A DNA stretch of 64,000 bases from KBS50 sp042666615 (GTDB taxonomy: Bacteria; Actinomycetota; Actinomycetes; Mycobacteriales; Micromonosporaceae). The notes beneath the pieces were generated by a model. That model was not told where the DNA came from, searched no databases, and saw nothing but the letters and a program-made list of their open reading frames with translations. The stretch lies in the NCBI RefSeq assembly GCF_042666615.1, contig NZ_JBHTDD010000023.1, forward strand, positions 55,716-119,715, in the 5' to 3' direction. Made by a program: the position numbers and the translations under genes. Position 1 is the stretch's first letter, and each line of letters opens with the position of its first letter. Shown in pieces: positions 1-10,164 of the stretch.

Positions 1-129
1 CCACAAGTCGCTGCGGGGGGCGCCGTCGTGACGAACCCGCCGCTGTTGCCGTACCAGACAGTCCCGCAACCGGACGACCGCGGCCGGCCGCGGTCCGCCG
101 CCCGACCCGGATCCCACCTTGAGGAGACC

Positions 130-1569
130 ATGATGTCCGCTATCCCCGACCGGCCGGCGGAGCTGAGCCGCCGTACGCTGCTCGGCCGCACCGCCGCCGC
201 CGGCCTGCTTGCCACCCCCGCCGCCGGCCTGCTCGGCGCCTGCGCCACCAGCGGCGGCGACGGCGGCGACACCGAGCAGGCGACCGGCACCAAGTCGGCC
301 GAGAACCCCTTCGGCGTCAAGGAGGACGCGCCGCTGGAGGTGGTCATCTTCAACGGCGGGTACGGCGACAAGTACGCCACCGACGTGCACGAGCCGCTGT
401 ACCGGAAGAAGTTCCCCAACGCGGAGGTCAAACACCAGGCCAGCCAGGCGATCTCGACGGTGCTCCAGCCCCGGTTCGCCTCGGGAAACCCGCCGGAGTT
501 CGTCAACAACTCCGGCGAGAAGTCGATGGACTTCGGTGCGCTGGTCGCCGACGGCCAGTTGCTGGACCTCACCGAGCTGTGGGACGCGCCGTCGGTCGAC
601 GACCCGAACAAGAAGGTCCGCGACACCGTCGTGCCGGGCACCGTCGATGTCGGCTCGTTCAACGGCAAGCCGTACGTCCTGTATTACGTCTCGACGGTGT
701 TCGGGCTGTGGTACTCGGGCAAGCTCTTCAGCGGCAGCGGGCTGCAGCCGGCGAAGACCTGGGACGAGTTCATGTCACTGCTCGACAAGCTGAAGTCCAA
801 GGGCGTCACCCCGTACGGCTACGCCGGCGCCAACGCGGCCTACTACCAGTGGAACGTCATCCTCACCCACGCCGCGAAGATCGGTGGCGAGGAGGTGCTG
901 AAGAACATCGACAACCTGGCGGCCGGGGCGTGGACGGCGGACCCGGTCCGGCAGGCCGCCGCCGCCTGGGCCGAGGTGGGCGCGAAGTACAGCGACAAGA
1001 GCTTCGAAGGGCTCAAGCACACCGACGTCCAACTGCTGCAGAACCAGTACAAGGTGGGGCTCTACCCCAGCGGCGACTGGCTGGAGAACGAGCAGAAGCA
1101 GAACACCCCGCCGGACTTCCAGTACCAGATGGCGACGCTGCCCGGCCTGACGTCCTCGGACAAGCTGCCGGCCGGCACGCTGCGCGCCACCGCCGCCGAG
1201 GGGTATTTCGTCTCGGCCAAGAGCAAGAATCCGCGCGGTGGCCTGGAGTACATGCGCCAGATGCTCTCCACGGAGGGCGCGAAGGGCTTCACCGAGACGG
1301 TCCGGGCGGCCACCGTGGTGCCCGCCGCCACGGCCGGCTACGCCTTCCCACCGGGGGTGAAGAGTTCCCAGGACGCGCTCGCGGCGGCCGGGCAGAACGT
1401 CGTAAACCTCTTCTTCGACGGCTGGTACAAGGAGCTGGACAAGGAGGCGCGGACCGCCACCAACGAGCTGATGTTCGGTCGGATCAAGGCTGACCAGTTC
1501 TGCGAGCGGATGCAGCAGCGGGCCGACGCCATCGCCAAGGACGACTCCGTCACCAAGTTCACGCGCTGA
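130..1569 (+). CDS. ngcE: N-acetylglucosamine/chitobiose ABC transporter substrate-binding lipoprotein NgcE
   Basis: Extracytoplasmic sugar-binding lipoprotein of about 479 aa that delivers N-acetylglucosamine or diacetylchitobiose to the NgcF-NgcG permease. The N-terminus has a twin-arginine-like segment (SRRTLLGR) and a lipobox (LLGAC), so it is exported and lipid-anchored. The mature part is a family 1 carbohydrate-binding protein, with the NGGYGDKYATDVHEP opening typical of NgcE proteins as I remember them. GAGGAG lies at 121-126; ATG codons at 130 and 133 are both possible, and 133 has the better spacing. A longer frame reaching a GTG at 28 adds a non-export-like proline-rich leader and is unlikely. 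The two permease genes follow directly. There is no ATPase gene, as in known ngc clusters where a shared ATPase (MsiK) serves. Substrate is inferred from family resemblance. Confidence 0.85.
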   Translation: MMSAIPDRPAELSRRTLLGRTAAAGLLATPAAGLLGACATSGGDGGDTEQATGTKSAENPFGVKEDAPLEVVIFNGGYGDKYATDVHEPLYRKKFPNAEVKHQASQAISTVLQPRFASGNPPEFVNNSGEKSMDFGALVADGQLLDLTELWDAPSVDDPNKKVRDTVVPGTVDVGSFNGKPYVLYYVSTVFGLWYSGKLFSGSGLQPAKTWDEFMSLLDKLKSKGVTPYGYAGANAAYYQWNVILTHAAKIGGEEVLKNIDNLAAGAWTADPVRQAAAAWAEVGAKYSDKSFEGLKHTDVQLLQNQYKVGLYPSGDWLENEQKQNTPPDFQYQMATLPGLTSSDKLPAGTLRATAAEGYFVSAKSKNPRGGLEYMRQMLSTEGAKGFTETVRAATVVPAATAGYAFPPGVKSSQDALAAAGQNVVNLFFDGWYKELDKEARTATNELMFGRIKADQFCERMQQRADAIAKDDSVTKFTR

Positions 1570-1584
1570 TCGGGGCGGTCACCC

Positions 1585-2496
1585 ATGCGGCACGGCAGGT
1601 ATCCCTTCATCATCGGCTTCCTCTTCGTACCGGTGGTGTTGTACTCGGTTTTCGTGGTGGGGCCGTACGGCCAGGCGTTCTACATCGCGTTGACCGACTG
1701 GCACGGGTTGTCGGCGCCGAACTGGGTGGGGCTGGACAACTTCCGGCGGCTGCTTGACGACACCGCCTTCTGGAAGGCGATCCAGCACCACGGGATCCTG
1801 CTGCTCGCCCTGCCGCTGATCACCATCGCCATCGCGTTGTTCTTCTCGTTCCTGCTCAACGTCGGTGGCGGCGGCAGCGGGGGAGACCGGCGAGGCGTGT
1901 GGGGCTCGTCGTTCTACCGGGTGGTGTTCTTCTTTCCCCAGGTCCTCGCCGTGGCCATCATCGCCGTGCTGTTCCAGACGGTGTACCGGCCGAACGAGTC
2001 CGGCCTGATCAACGGGGTCCTGATGAAGCTCGGGTTCGACCCGGTGCTGTTCCTCATCCGCCCCAACCTGGCGCTGTGGTCGATCATCGCGGTGCTGGTC
2101 TGGCAGTGCGTCGGCTTCTACGTGGTGTTGTTCTCGGCGGGGATGGCGTCCATCCCCGCCGAGATCTACGAGGCCGCCGAGCTGGACGGGGCGAACCGGA
2201 TCACGTTGTTCTTCCGGGTCACCCTGCCGCTGCTGTGGGACACCCTCCAGGTGGCCTGGGTCTATCTCGGCATCGCCGCGTTCGACGCGTTCGCCATCGT
2301 CGCGGTGCTCTCCATCGACCAGGGCGGCCCGGACGGCGCCACCACCGTGCTGGCCATGGAGATCTACCGCAACGCGTTCGTCTACTCGCGGTACGGCTAC
2401 GCCTCGGCGATGGGCGTGGCGTTGTTCTTCCTGACCCTCACCTTCGCGGCGCTCACGCTGCGGCTGTCCAAGCGGGAGAGCGTGGAGTACTCATGA
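1585..2496 (+). CDS. ngcF: sugar ABC transporter permease NgcF
   Basis: Integral membrane permease of 303 aa with about six hydrophobic helices, the first close to the N-terminus (YPFIIGFLFVPVVLYSVFVV). The conserved cytoplasmic EAA loop that contacts the ATPase is visible as EIYEAAELDGANRITLF. It starts 15 bp after ngcE and ends in an ATGA overlap with ngcG, so the three genes form one operon with coupled translation. Family: MalF/UgpA-type carbohydrate permeases. The assignment to N-acetylglucosamine uptake rests on the NgcE-like partner. Confidence 0.85.
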   Translation: MRHGRYPFIIGFLFVPVVLYSVFVVGPYGQAFYIALTDWHGLSAPNWVGLDNFRRLLDDTAFWKAIQHHGILLLALPLITIAIALFFSFLLNVGGGGSGGDRRGVWGSSFYRVVFFFPQVLAVAIIAVLFQTVYRPNESGLINGVLMKLGFDPVLFLIRPNLALWSIIAVLVWQCVGFYVVLFSAGMASIPAEIYEAAELDGANRITLFFRVTLPLLWDTLQVAWVYLGIAAFDAFAIVAVLSIDQGGPDGATTVLAMEIYRNAFVYSRYGYASAMGVALFFLTLTFAALTLRLSKRESVEYS

Positions 2497-3458
2497 ACCC
2501 GTACACCACGACCCAGACCCCGGCGCCCGGTTCCGCGCCGGAGGCGGGTGCCCCGAAGACCGGCCGGTCCGGTTCCCCCGATCCCGCCGGGCGGGCCGGG
2601 TCCGGTCGCCGCGACCGGACCCGGCACGGCGAGGTCGGTCTGCTCACCACCCTCGGCCACCTGGCCCTCGTGGTCTGGGCGATCATCGTGATCGCGCCGA
2701 TCCTGTGGACCTTCCTGGCCTCCTTCAAGAACACCGCCGAGATCTTCAGTAGCCCGTGGACGCTGCCGGCCGAGCTGCGCTGGGAGAACTACGCCCGGGC
2801 CTGGACCGAGGCGCGGGTCGGCCGGTACTTCCTGAACAGCGTGCTTGTGGTGTCGCTTAGCACGTTCGGCACCATGCTCTTCGGGTCGATGGCGGCGTAC
2901 GTGCTGGCCCGATACCGGTTCCCGGGCAACCGGCTGATCTTCTACTTCTTCGTCTCGGGGTTGGCCTTCCCGGTGTTCCTCGCCCTGGTTCCGCTGTTCT
3001 TCGTGGTCCGCAACCTCGGGTTGCTGGACACCTACACCGGCCTGGTGCTCGTCTACATCGCCTATTCGCTGCCGTTCACCGTCTTCTTCCTGGCCGCGTT
3101 CTTCAAGACGCTGCCGCAATCGGTGGCCGAGGCGGGGTTGATCGACGGCTGCTCACACACCCGGCTGTTCTTCCAGGTGATGGTGCCGATGGCCAAACCC
3201 GGCCTGGTCAGCGTGACGATCTTCAACGTCATCGGCCAGTGGGCGCAGTACCAGCTGCCGCTGGTGCTGCTCTCCAACGCCAAGGAGAAGTGGGTGCTCA
3301 CCCAGGGCATCGCCGACATCTCGGTGAACGCCGGCTACGAGGCGGACTGGTCGGGCCTGTTCGCGGCCCTCACCCTCGCCATCCTGCCGATGATCATCGT
3401 GTACGCCGTTTTCCAGCGGCAGATCCAGGCCGGTCTCACCTCCGGCGCGGTGAAGTGA
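2493..3458 (+). CDS. ngcG: sugar ABC transporter permease NgcG
   Basis: Second permease of the importer, 321 aa, MalG/UgpE type. A hydrophilic, Pro/Gly/Arg-rich N-terminal tail of about 45 residues precedes the first membrane helix. The EAA loop reads SVAEAGLIDGCSHTRLFF. The ATG overlaps the ngcF stop codon (ATGA, 2493-2496), the usual sign of translational coupling between partner permeases. No ATP-binding gene follows; the next gene is unrelated. Confidence 0.85.
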   Translation: MNPYTTTQTPAPGSAPEAGAPKTGRSGSPDPAGRAGSGRRDRTRHGEVGLLTTLGHLALVVWAIIVIAPILWTFLASFKNTAEIFSSPWTLPAELRWENYARAWTEARVGRYFLNSVLVVSLSTFGTMLFGSMAAYVLARYRFPGNRLIFYFFVSGLAFPVFLALVPLFFVVRNLGLLDTYTGLVLVYIAYSLPFTVFFLAAFFKTLPQSVAEAGLIDGCSHTRLFFQVMVPMAKPGLVSVTIFNVIGQWAQYQLPLVLLSNAKEKWVLTQGIADISVNAGYEADWSGLFAALTLAILPMIIVYAVFQRQIQAGLTSGAVK

Positions 3459-3556
3459 CGCGCCGGGAGGCGGGCGTGCTGCCGCCCGGGTAAACCCCGA
3501 CCCGGATTGTCGGTGCGGCTCGGTACCGTGCGTCGACACCCGGATGAGGAGGCAGC

Positions 3557-4078
3557 ATGTCCGACGACGACGCTCTCGCGCCCGAGCGCGCCGACCTGAT
3601 CGCGTCGCTCCAGCGGCACCGGTTCTTCCTGCGCAACGCGGCCCGGGAGCTGACCGACGAGCAGGCCGGGCAGCGCAGCACGGTGAGCGAGCTGTGTGTC
3701 GGCGGGCTCATCAAGCACACCGCGCAGACCGAGCGGGGCTGGGTGGACTTCATTCTCGACGGCCCGGCCAGCATGCCGTCGGGTGACGACCCCGAGGCAT
3801 ACCAGCGGTACGCCGACTCGTTCCGGATGCTGCCGGGCGACACCCTGGCCGGGGTGCTCAAGACGTACGACGAGGTGGCCCGGCGCACCGACGACCTGGT
3901 GCGTACCCTGCCGGATCTGGATGCGAGCCAGCCGCTGCCGCCCGCCCCCTGGTTCGAGCCGGGCGCCCGCTGGTCGGCCCGGCGGGTGCTGCTGCACGTC
4001 ATCGCCGAGACGGCTCAGCACGCCGGTCACGCTGACATCATCCGGGAGGCCATCGACGGCGCGAAGTCGATGGGCTGA
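3557..4078 (+). CDS. DinB-like (DUF664-type) four-helix protein
   Basis: Cytoplasmic protein of 173 aa with the DinB/mycothiol-dependent-enzyme fold. Histidines that could bind a metal are seen in LIKHTAQTERGW and in the C-terminal LLHVIAETAQHAGHADIIRE. This arrangement is typical of actinobacterial DinB_2/DUF664 proteins, some of which are mycothiol S-transferases or isomerases. A strong ribosome binding site, GAGGAGG (3545-3551), supports the ATG. It lies 98 bp after ngcG and is probably a separate unit. Substrate unknown. Confidence 0.8.
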   Translation: MSDDDALAPERADLIASLQRHRFFLRNAARELTDEQAGQRSTVSELCVGGLIKHTAQTERGWVDFILDGPASMPSGDDPEAYQRYADSFRMLPGDTLAGVLKTYDEVARRTDDLVRTLPDLDASQPLPPAPWFEPGARWSARRVLLHVIAETAQHAGHADIIREAIDGAKSMG

Positions 4079-4093
4079 CCCGTGTGACGAGGA

Positions 4094-4135
4094 CGGCTCC
4101 GGCCCGGCGGATCGGTTCCGCCGGGGCCGGAGCCG
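4094..4135. terminator. bidirectional hairpin terminator
   Basis: A 17-bp stem with a one-base bulge (4094-4110 against 4118-4135) and a 7-nt loop lies between two converging genes. It has no U-tract, as is common in actinomycetes. It would stop both the DinB-like gene and the opposing LVIVD-repeat gene. Confidence 0.75.
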
Positions 4136-4152
4136 CGGTGCGGGTCGGGCGG

Positions 4153-5892
<1,740 letters not shown>

Positions 5893-5957
5893 AGAGGGTC
5901 ACCCTTCGTCCGGGACGAGCGGTTATAGACACCGTAGTCGATTGCACAGGGACAAAT

Positions 5958-5973
5958 TGTGATGCGGATCACT
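5958..5973. promoter_or_regulatory. CRP/GlxR-like palindrome
   Basis: TGTGATGCGGATCACT matches 9 of the 10 arm positions of the CRP consensus TGTGA-N6-TCACA. It sits in the AT-richest part of the divergent region between the LVIVD-repeat gene and the DUF305 gene. Actinobacterial Crp/GlxR proteins use a near-identical site. Function is inferred from the match only. Confidence 0.5.
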
Positions 5974-6087
5974 TTGATATGAGTGAATCGAGGCGTCGGT
6001 CCGGGTGGGGCCTTCCGCTGGTCTTCTGTGCCCGGCGGAGGCGGGTTACGATCCCGCCACGGCTCGGCCGGCGGCGGGAGGCGACGC

Positions 6088-6828
6088 GTGCGAGAAGCGT
6101 GGGACGGGACGGCGATCGCCCGGATGCGCCGGGTCGCCCTGGCGGAGCTGGCCGTTCTGGGGGTGCTGGCGGCCGGCGCGCTGGTCGCCGACGTCCGGTC
6201 CGGCGCCGCCGGAGCGGGCGGCTCGAAGCCTGCGGGTGCCGCCAGCGCGCCGGAATCCATCGCGCTGCCCGGTGTGCCGGGGGCCACCGCGCCGGTGCTG
6301 CTGCCCGGCCGGCCGGGTGAGGCGGCGAAAACGGCCCGGGCGGACGAGGTCTCACCGCTTCCCACGCCGCCGTACAACGCGGCCGACATCCGGTTCGTCA
6401 CGATGATGATCCCGCACCACGAACAGGCACTGCTGATGGCCGGACTCGTCCCTGACCGGTCGCAGAGCCCCGGGCTGAGGGCCATCGCCGACCGGATCGT
6501 CGCCGGGCAACGGCCGGAGATCAAAATGCTGGAGGAGTGGCTGGCGGTCCGCGGTCTGAGCCGGGACTCGGGGGGTGCGCAGGCGCACCGGCACATGGCC
6601 GGCATGCAGTCGGCGGCGGCCCTGGATGATCTCGCGGCGGCCCGCGGGACCGACTTCGACCGCCGGTTCGTGGACATGATGACCGCCCACCATCGGGGCG
6701 CCATCGAGATGGCCCGGCAGGCCCAGGGGCTCGGTGCCGACGGCACCGTCAACGAGCTGGCCACCAGCGTCGCGGCCGAGCAGGCCGCCGAGATCGAGCG
6801 GCTCCGGGGGGCGTTGACCACGTCGTGA
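6088..6828 (+). CDS. DUF305 domain protein
   Basis: Exported or membrane-anchored protein of 246 aa. One hydrophobic segment lies near residues 17-34 (LAELAVLGVLAAGALVA), followed by a Gly/Ala/Pro linker. The DUF305 domain holds two paired-histidine motifs, MMIPHHEQALLMA and MMTAHHRGAIEMA, plus a third histidine group (QAHRHMAGM). Such histidine/methionine-rich ferritin-like domains are often linked to copper handling; here that is inference. GGGAGG (6075-6080) with 7-nt spacing selects the GTG start. A longer in-frame start at 5983 lacks a ribosome binding site. Confidence 0.8.
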   Translation: MREAWDGTAIARMRRVALAELAVLGVLAAGALVADVRSGAAGAGGSKPAGAASAPESIALPGVPGATAPVLLPGRPGEAAKTARADEVSPLPTPPYNAADIRFVTMMIPHHEQALLMAGLVPDRSQSPGLRAIADRIVAGQRPEIKMLEEWLAVRGLSRDSGGAQAHRHMAGMQSAAALDDLAAARGTDFDRRFVDMMTAHHRGAIEMARQAQGLGADGTVNELATSVAAEQAAEIERLRGALTTS

Positions 6829-7032
6829 CCTGGTCGGTGAGTTCGTGGCGACGGTGCGGGCCGGGGCCGCGATCAACAACATGGCATCGGTGGCACAACT
6901 GCTGCCGAGTGGCGGCACACCGCCGAGGTGTATGCCGACCCACAACTCCGCGCATTGCTGAGCGCCCCGCACGACGGGGACTTCGGTCCGGTGCCGGCGC
7001 CGGTCCGGCGGCATGACGCCGAAGCGGGGTGA
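6829..7032 (+). pseudogene. antitoxin remnant, frameshifted
   Basis: Two reading-frame fragments together look like the C-terminal part of a small antitoxin. The first encodes EFVATVRAGAAINNMASVAQLLP; after a one-base loss near 6907 a second frame continues as EWRHTAEVYADPQLRALLS, then FGPVPAP, and ends at 7032. No start codon or N-terminal part is found, because the fragment runs into the stop codon of the DUF305 gene. The tail overlaps the start of a toxin-like frame, the usual layout of such pairs. Family recognition is from memory of actinobacterial pairs of this type. Confidence 0.5.
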
Positions 7033-7183
7033 TCGGGTCGCGCCGCCGGCCCGTTCCGACGAGTACGAGCTGCGGTTCGCCACGAATGACGCGGTCAAGG
7101 GCTGGGAAGACCTGTGCCGGCAGGCACCCGCCAACACCCGGACCGCCTTTGACACCCTCCGGCGGAATCGGCTCACCGAGTGA
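7013..7183 (+). pseudogene. truncated toxin-like protein (RelE-like family of actinobacteria)
   Basis: A 56-codon frame starts MTPKRGDRVAPPARSDEYEL and continues FATNDAVKGWEDLCRQAPAN. This resembles the N-terminal half of actinobacterial RelE-like toxins that pair with the antitoxin type seen just upstream. The usual length is roughly twice this; the catalytic C-terminal half is missing and the frame stops at 7183. Together with the broken antitoxin it marks a dead toxin-antitoxin module. Confidence 0.5.
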
Positions 7184-7227
7184 GGCCAGGCGCGTGACAT
7201 GTCGGTGCCGGGGGGCACAATCGCGAC

Positions 7228-8928
7228 GTGCTGGTGGCGGTGCGGACGGACGAGGGTGGCGCGGGGCGGTTGCTGCCGCTGCGTCCCGACGGCTCGCCGG
7301 CCGGCCCGGTCGAGCCGGTGACCGACCTCGCCCGGGCGGTGGCCGAGCGGGATCGGCGGGACCGGCCGCGCTGGCTGTGGTCGGCCACCGCCGTGATCTA
7401 TCCGGCGCTGCTGGCCGCCGGGGTCCGGGTGGACCGCTGCCACGACATCGAGCTGACCGAGGGACTGCTGCTCGGTCACGCCGGGCGGTGGGGTGAGCCG
7501 CGGAGCGTGGCCGCCGCCCGGGCGCGGCTCAGCGGGGCGCCGGTGCCGGCGGATCCGCCGCCCCAGCCGGCGAGCCCGCCCGGCTACGGCCAGGCCGCGC
7601 TCTTCGACGCGCTGCCCGGCCCGACCGGCCCCGAGCCGGAGGTGATGGCCGAGGTCTACGCCGACCAGTTGCGGCGGATAGCCAACGTCGAGCACCCCGG
7701 CCGGTTCCGGCTGCTGACGGCGGGGGAGTCGGCCGGGGCGCTGGTGGCGGCGGAGATGGGGGCGGCGGGACTGCCGTGGCGGGTCGACCTGCACGACCGG
7801 ATCCTGCACGAGCTGCTCGGCGAGCCGTCGCCGGTGGGTGGACCGCCCCGGCGGCTGGTCGAACTGTCCGGGCGGATCGCGGCGGCGTTCGGGGTCCGGC
7901 AGCTGCACGCCGACTCGCCGGCCGAGGTCTTGCGGGCGTTCGCGCGGGTCGGCGTCCAGTTGCCCAACACCCGGGCCTGGGTGCTGCGCGGGGTGGACCA
8001 TCCGGCGGTCCCGCTGCTGTTGGAATACAAGGAGCTGTACCGGATCTGGACTGCGCACGGCTGGGCCTGGCGGGACGCCTGGGTGCGGGACGGCCGCTTC
8101 CGGCCGGAGTATGTCCCGGCCGGGGTGGTCTCCGGGCGGTGGGCCACCCGGGGTGGTGGTGCCTTGCAGATCCCCAAGGTGATCCGGCGGGCGGTGGTGG
8201 CCGACCCGGGGTGGCGGTTCGTGGTGGCGGACGCCGGTCAGCTGGAGCCGCGGGTGCTCGCCGCGGTGTCCGGGGACGCCCGGCTGGCGGCCGCGGGCGG
8301 GGCCGGTGACCTGTACGCGGCCCTGGCCCGGGACGCCTTCGGCGGTGACCGGGCGCGGGCCAAGGTGGCCCTGCTCGGGGCCATGTACGGGCAGACCGGC
8401 GGAGCGGCGGTGCCGGCGCTCGCGGCGTTGCGCCGCAACTATCCGACGGCGTTCGACTTCGTCGAGGCCGCTGCGCGTACCGGGGAGGCGGGTGGCCTGG
8501 TGCGGTCGTGGCTGGGCCGCACCTGCCCGCCGGCGTCGGTGGCCGTGCCGGACGAGGCGGGGGCCGGTGCCGACGCGCTGTACGCCGGCGAGTCCGGTGG
8601 CGCGACGACGGACGGATCGAGCCGGGTGCTGGCGTCGCACCGGGCCAGGGGACGATTCACTCGCAACTTCGTCATCCAGGCGACCGCCGCCGAGTGGTTC
8701 GCGACGCTGCTCGCGATGCTTCGCGGCGCGCTCGCCGGCTCCCGCGCGGAGCTGGTCTTTTTCCAGCACGACGAGGTGGTGGTGCACTGCCCGGCGGAGG
8801 ACTCCGAGCGGGTGGCCGAGCAGGTACGGGTCGCCGCGGCGCGCGCCACCGGGCTGCTGTTCGGGGCGACCGAGGTGCGGTTCCCGCTCGACGTGTCCGT
8901 GGTGGACTGCTACGCCGACGCGACCTGA
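7228..8928 (+). CDS. bifunctional 3'-5' exonuclease/DNA polymerase (actinobacterial PolA-like)
   Basis: Family A polymerase-related protein of 566 aa, the short form (about 550-570 aa) common in actinobacteria beside the true PolA. Polymerase motif A is seen as VVADAGQLEPR (about residues 332-342), motif B as KVALLGAMYGQTGG (about 379-392) and motif C as FFQHDEVVVH (about 511-520). The N-terminal third corresponds to a degenerate exonuclease region. It starts at a GTG. Its job in DNA repair is inferred from the family; no partner gene is adjacent. The 270 bp after its stop show no gene and no clear signal. Confidence 0.85.
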   Translation: MLVAVRTDEGGAGRLLPLRPDGSPAGPVEPVTDLARAVAERDRRDRPRWLWSATAVIYPALLAAGVRVDRCHDIELTEGLLLGHAGRWGEPRSVAAARARLSGAPVPADPPPQPASPPGYGQAALFDALPGPTGPEPEVMAEVYADQLRRIANVEHPGRFRLLTAGESAGALVAAEMGAAGLPWRVDLHDRILHELLGEPSPVGGPPRRLVELSGRIAAAFGVRQLHADSPAEVLRAFARVGVQLPNTRAWVLRGVDHPAVPLLLEYKELYRIWTAHGWAWRDAWVRDGRFRPEYVPAGVVSGRWATRGGGALQIPKVIRRAVVADPGWRFVVADAGQLEPRVLAAVSGDARLAAAGGAGDLYAALARDAFGGDRARAKVALLGAMYGQTGGAAVPALAALRRNYPTAFDFVEAAARTGEAGGLVRSWLGRTCPPASVAVPDEAGAGADALYAGESGGATTDGSSRVLASHRARGRFTRNFVIQATAAEWFATLLAMLRGALAGSRAELVFFQHDEVVVHCPAEDSERVAEQVRVAAARATGLLFGATEVRFPLDVSVVDCYADAT

Positions 8929-9198
8929 TTGGAGCTGCCGGGCCGGCTGTTCGGCGGGGTCGCGGCGACCCCCGCTCTTGTCGCTGTCCACCGCGCCGGA
9001 CTCGGTCGCCGCCATGCCCATACCACCGGGTACGTCCGGGATCAGCGGGCCGTCTCTGGTCGGAGTGCTGCCACGGTGCTGCGGGTACGGTGTTTCGAGC
9101 ACGTCCGAGACGCTCTCGATTCGTGCGGGGACCGCCGCTGATGCCACGAACGGTCACCGGGGCCAACTGTGGTGGGGGAGGACCTTTGACGGTGGCAC

Positions 9199-9984
9199 AT
9201 GGAGCTTGAGAGGTGGCTGCGACATGTGCAGCCCTGGCTCGTCGGCCTTGAATCGGCGATCGCGGTCGACTTCAGCCGGGCGTCGCTGGCGGAACTGGAG
9301 GAACTCGCGGCCGAGGGCGACCACCCGGGTTTCGACGCGTACCTCGGTGAGACGCTGCTGCGGGTCGGCGGTGGGCGCTGGGTCGAGGTGGACGGTGCTC
9401 CCGCTGTCACGGCTGATCCCTCTTTGGGATTGTCCCCGGTAGTGCCCGCCGACCTGCTCGCCGAGCCGGGCCGGGCAGTCGAGGCGTACGACGAGTGGAC
9501 CGTGGCCGTCGCGGCACGGCGCGAGGCCGTCCCGGGCTGGCACCCGGTCAAGGAGCCGACTCCCGGGTTGGACAAGCGAACCGAGCCCGTGGTCCCACCG
9601 GAACTGCGAAGGTGGCTGGCCGAGCGGGAGTCCGGTTTCCTCCGCTGGGCGGCCCGCTGGGCACCGGAGGGACGGTGGGACTTCTCGACGTCTTCGCTGG
9701 ATGAGCTCGGTGAACTGCTTGTACGGGTGCTCGGTGACGAAAGCGGCCTGAGGGATCCCGCCAATAGGGATTTCGTCGACGGCGCCATCTGGTATGTCGG
9801 CGAGGTCTATCGCCGGGTCGGCGGTGGGCAGTGGTCGTGGGAGGCCAAGGATGGGAAGCCGCCGGTTCCCCTTCTGGTCAATCTCGGCGGGAGGCGCCGC
9901 TCGCAGGCGCCGCTGGTGCAGCTGGAGATGGGTATGGGGACCTCCGGTTACCTGCGATCGCGGTGCGAGTCGTTCGCCCGCTGA
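9199..9984 (+). CDS. hypothetical protein with two related halves
   Basis: Soluble protein of 261 aa with no signal peptide or membrane segment; I do not recognise a family. The two halves look related. Residues about 4-85 contain LAELEELA then RVGGGRWVEVDGAPAV; residues about 135-235 contain LDELGELLV then RVGGGQWSWEAKDGKPPV. Each half therefore has a Leu/Glu helix, a tyrosine-containing helix (DAYLGETLL and IWYVGEVY) and an RVGGG-(R/Q)-W hairpin. That suggests an internal duplication. The ribosome binding site is weak (a GGGGGAGG lies 17 nt upstream). The gene stands alone. Confidence 0.65.
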   Translation: MELERWLRHVQPWLVGLESAIAVDFSRASLAELEELAAEGDHPGFDAYLGETLLRVGGGRWVEVDGAPAVTADPSLGLSPVVPADLLAEPGRAVEAYDEWTVAVAARREAVPGWHPVKEPTPGLDKRTEPVVPPELRRWLAERESGFLRWAARWAPEGRWDFSTSSLDELGELLVRVLGDESGLRDPANRDFVDGAIWYVGEVYRRVGGGQWSWEAKDGKPPVPLLVNLGGRRRSQAPLVQLEMGMGTSGYLRSRCESFAR

Positions 9985-10164
9985 CGATAGTCGACGATGG
10001 GCGGGTCACCCGGAGCCAGGCCGAACGATCGAGCGCCATCATCGGGGATATCGCTATTTCCGGCAATTTGGGCTTTTGTCACCCGATACCACAATGCGGA
10101 CGGATCGTTGGGTCCGATGTGTGCTCGCCTGACCCGGCGGGCGGGACGACCACGTCAGGCGGGG

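Noticed and set aside
1..129. Possible end of an upstream gene (frame ending HKSLRGAPS, stop at 29-31) and an N-terminal extension of ngcE from GTG 28.
   Set aside because: Nine codons are too few to support a gene, and the extension is proline/arginine-rich and would bury the export signal.
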